Assembly: GCA_934091015.1 (NCBI GenBank)
Contig: CAKOKM010000044.1
Coordinates: 1 to 6,779 of the forward strand
Source: an uncultured Bacilli bacterium
Lineage (GTDB): Bacteria; Bacillota_I; Bacilli_A; RF39; UBA660
Direction: 5' to 3'
DNA length: 6,779 nt
Part shown: positions 5,617 to 6,779 of the stretch, in pieces
How positions within the stretch are numbered: position 1 is the first letter of the stretch
Layout of the letters: every line of letters starts with the position of its first letter
Position numbers and translations under genes: made by a program
Notes under the pieces: model-generated
Seen by the model: only the letters and a program-made list of their open reading frames with translations
Database searches by the model: none
Told to the model about the DNA's origin: nothing

Positions 5617-6471
5617 TTAACGTAAATTTATATCATAAATTGTATCAGCGTTATCTTCTAATGTTTTAGGATTATCAAAAATATATTCAAGTAATTTTAA
5701 TGATTTGGCAAAGTAGAAGCCATCGGCAATTCTTTCATCAATTGTAATTCCAATGTCTAACATTTTTCTTATTTCTACTTTTCCATCTATTACTTTAGGT
5801 TCATTTTTTATTCTTCCAAAGGTTATTAACGCTTCATTTGTTCCAAAGTCAGTTAAATGATGATAAATTGAATCGCAATTAATAGATCCTAAATTAGATA
5901 GTAGGGCACTTTGATAATAAATTAGGTTTTCAGTTAGTGATTCAGGAAGTAAATCATGATTGTCCATAAATTTAAATATTTTCATAATAATATATCTGAT
6001 CAATTTAGGCATGTGTCCAACTTTATCTATTAAATCATCTGTATTATTTGTTTTATTATTTCTTAGGTTAGTTACTTTTCCACTTGTTTTATCACTTATA
6101 GATTTCAAATTATCATCTTTGTTGACTTTTATAGAAGTAAATACTTCTTCAGAGTGATCAGTAAATTCTTTTTTAGCTACAAATCCAAGAGAAATATATT
6201 TACGATCATAAAATGTTTTATTAATTATAAATCTATTTAGTAATGGTCTATTATAAATTAATTTTCCTATTGCAATACAGAAAGTATGAAAATATGTTAA
6301 ATGTTCATATTCTTTTGTCTTTTTTAATTTAGTGACATAATCAACTAAGTTAGTAACATCTAATTTTGCTGATATATATACATCAGAATCACATCTTTTA
6401 GGCATTATTTCCAACATTAAATTATGCATTCCATCTAAATTTTTTACTTTAATTCCATCTCTTCTATTCAT
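5617..6471 (-). CDS. Stand-alone E2-like (2-oxoacid dehydrogenase acyltransferase catalytic-domain) protein
   Basis: A 284-residue cytoplasmic protein made only of a domain like the catalytic core of 2-oxoacid dehydrogenase E2 and chloramphenicol acetyltransferase. There is no lipoyl or subunit-binding domain. Visible marks are the RRDG start, the PLLNRF segment (76-81), LSNLGS (191-196) and DERIADG (245-251). Real E2 enzymes have DHRxxDG, where the His is catalytic; here it is Glu246, while Asp250 and Gly251 remain. I recall similar stand-alone proteins with DERIxDG in Firmicutes, with unknown function, so this is a family trait rather than decay. The start at 6471 is chosen because AGGAG lies 7 bases upstream. 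An upstream in-frame ATG (6489) has no SD and coincides with the predicted transcription start. No dehydrogenase E1 or E3 gene is nearby, so a pyruvate-dehydrogenase role is unlikely. Confidence 0.72.
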   Translation of the reverse strand: MNRRDGIKVKNLDGMHNLMLEIMPKRCDSDVYISAKLDVTNLVDYVTKLKKTKEYEHLTYFHTFCIAIGKLIYNRPLLNRFIINKTFYDRKYISLGFVAKKEFTDHSEEVFTSIKVNKDDNLKSISDKTSGKVTNLRNNKTNNTDDLIDKVGHMPKLIRYIIMKIFKFMDNHDLLPESLTENLIYYQSALLSNLGSINCDSIYHHLTDFGTNEALITFGRIKNEPKVIDGKVEIRKMLDIGITIDERIADGFYFAKSLKLLEYIFDNPKTLEDNADTIYDINLR

Positions 6472-6478
6472 CTTGATT

Positions 6479-6483
6479 CTCCT
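6479..6483 (-). promoter_or_regulatory. Ribosome binding site deciding the E2-like start
   Basis: AGGAG lies 7 bases before ATG 6471. It falls inside an upstream in-frame stretch (ATG 6489, encoding MNRRIK), which therefore probably forms the leader rather than coding sequence. Confidence 0.7.
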
Positions 6484-6495
6484 ATTCATAAAAAA

Positions 6496-6524
6496 ATTAT
6501 AACATTAATGAAAATATATGTCTA
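6496..6524 (-). promoter_or_regulatory. Sigma-A promoter of the E2-like gene
   Basis: TAGACA (6519-6524) is spaced exactly 17 bases from a perfect TATAAT (6496-6501). The start of transcription would be near 6489, giving a leader of about 18 bases that carries the SD. Confidence 0.75.
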
Positions 6525-6550
6525 TTTTATAGGCAAAATTTCTTATTTTG

Positions 6551-6559
6551 TGCTATAAT
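6551..6559 (+). promoter_or_regulatory. Extended -10 promoter of the 38-residue gene
   Basis: TGCTATAAT is an extended -10 box (TG, one base, perfect TATAAT). The -35 region is poor (TAGGCA at 6530-6535, spacing 18), as is common with extended boxes. It is divergent from the E2-like promoter, the two -10 boxes lying about 50 bases apart. Confidence 0.65.
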
Positions 6560-6582
6560 AAGGCTATTGGATGGAGGGAATT

Positions 6583-6699
6583 ATGAAAGTTTATAAAAAA
6601 GAATTACCTAAAAACGTTAAAAAAATGTTTAAATATGAAAAAGGCGTTAAGGTTAAAGTATTAAATAGTTTATATTATGGTAAGAAGAAACAAAAATAG
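6583..6699 (+). CDS. Small very basic protein, 38 residues, function unknown
   Basis: ATG 6583 follows GGAGG (6573-6577) at 5 bases spacing and an extended -10 promoter, so the ORF has full expression signals despite its size. The product MKVYKKELPKNVKKMF... has 14 Lys in 38 residues, only two Glu, and ends KKKQK. No membrane segment, Cys motif or signal peptide is seen. The lysine density and Tyr/Phe residues would suit binding to RNA, DNA or the ribosome, but I do not recognise a family. It is divergent from the E2-like gene and appears to be monocistronic, with a hairpin terminator candidate 45 bases after the stop. Confidence 0.65.
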   Translation: MKVYKKELPKNVKKMFKYEKGVKVKVLNSLYYGKKKQK

Positions 6700-6712
6700 T
6701 TTCTTCCGGAGT

Positions 6713-6741
6713 TTGACAGTTAACTAATTTATAAATATCAT
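6713..6741 (+). promoter_or_regulatory. Strong sigma-A-like promoter toward the right edge
   Basis: A perfect TTGACA (6713-6718) is spaced 17 bases from TATCAT (6736-6741), one mismatch from consensus. The start would be near 6748, so any gene it serves lies beyond the window. It overlaps the hairpin at 6744-6766, which makes one of the two calls doubtful. Confidence 0.45.
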
Positions 6742-6743
6742 GC

Positions 6744-6771
6744 AAAGCCTTTATATATAAGGTTTTTCTTT
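6744..6771 (+). terminator. Probable intrinsic terminator after the 38-residue gene
   Basis: An 8-bp stem (6744-6751 with 6759-6766, one G-U pair) has a 7-base loop, and the sequence continues as T with one C. It is the only terminator-like structure after the small gene. Confidence 0.55.
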
Positions 6772-6777
6772 TGTCAA
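6750..6777 (-). promoter_or_regulatory. Possible minus-strand promoter facing the small gene
   Basis: On the minus strand TTGACA (6772-6777) is spaced 16 bases from TATAAA (6750-6755). Transcription would run antisense to the 38-residue gene. The -10 box lies inside the hairpin loop, which is A/T-rich anyway, so chance is a real alternative. Confidence 0.22.
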
Positions 6778-6779
6778 GT

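Noticed and set aside
5960..6157. 65-residue plus-strand ORF, hydrophobic
   Set aside because: It lies wholly antisense within the E2-like gene, has no good SD, and its hydrophobicity follows from the A/T-rich complement of a Lys/Asn/Asp-rich coding region.
1..6779. Mycoplasma-type genetic code (TGA read as Trp)
   Set aside because: Tryptophans in several genes are encoded by TGG, and TGA serves as the stop of the 70-residue coat-like gene.

Overview
The window is A+T-rich DNA with strong purine-rich Shine-Dalgarno (SD) sequences, short intergenic gaps, U-tract terminators and tryptophan encoded by TGG (TGA is seen only as a stop). This fits a low-GC Firmicute, probably an uncultured Bacilli/Erysipelotrichia-like gut lineage; the lineage is inference. 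The sequence shows no plasmid, phage or CRISPR hallmarks.

Left part (1-890, all minus strand): the 5' part of an NT5C-type 5'(3')-nucleotidase of the HAD superfamily runs off the left edge. It is followed by tRNA-Ala(UGC) with its own promoter and terminator. Next come two overlapping small minus-strand genes (896-1358) whose products resemble the short helical CotF/ferritin-like coat proteins of spore formers.

Central part (1436-4380, plus strand): a tight three-gene operon encodes an ATP-grasp ligase resembling D-aspartate ligase (Asl), an aspartate racemase, and a membrane-anchored CapA-family protein. The racemase would supply D-Asp and the ligase would attach it to a peptidoglycan precursor, as in Enterococcus faecium and Lactococcus lactis. 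The CapA-like enzyme has no settled role in that pathway and is the most interesting member. The operon ends in a clear intrinsic terminator.

Right part: a convergent Rpn/PD-(D/E)XK-nuclease-family gene (4430-5358) is broken by a one-base frameshift in an A run. Upstream of it lie a possible 11-codon leader ORF with a strong SD and a perfect stem-loop. Then comes a minus-strand stand-alone E2-like acyltransferase domain protein (5617-6471) in which the usual active-site His is Glu. A very basic 38-residue protein (6583-6699, plus strand) is transcribed divergently from it. The right edge holds consensus-like promoter elements facing each other around a terminator-like hairpin.
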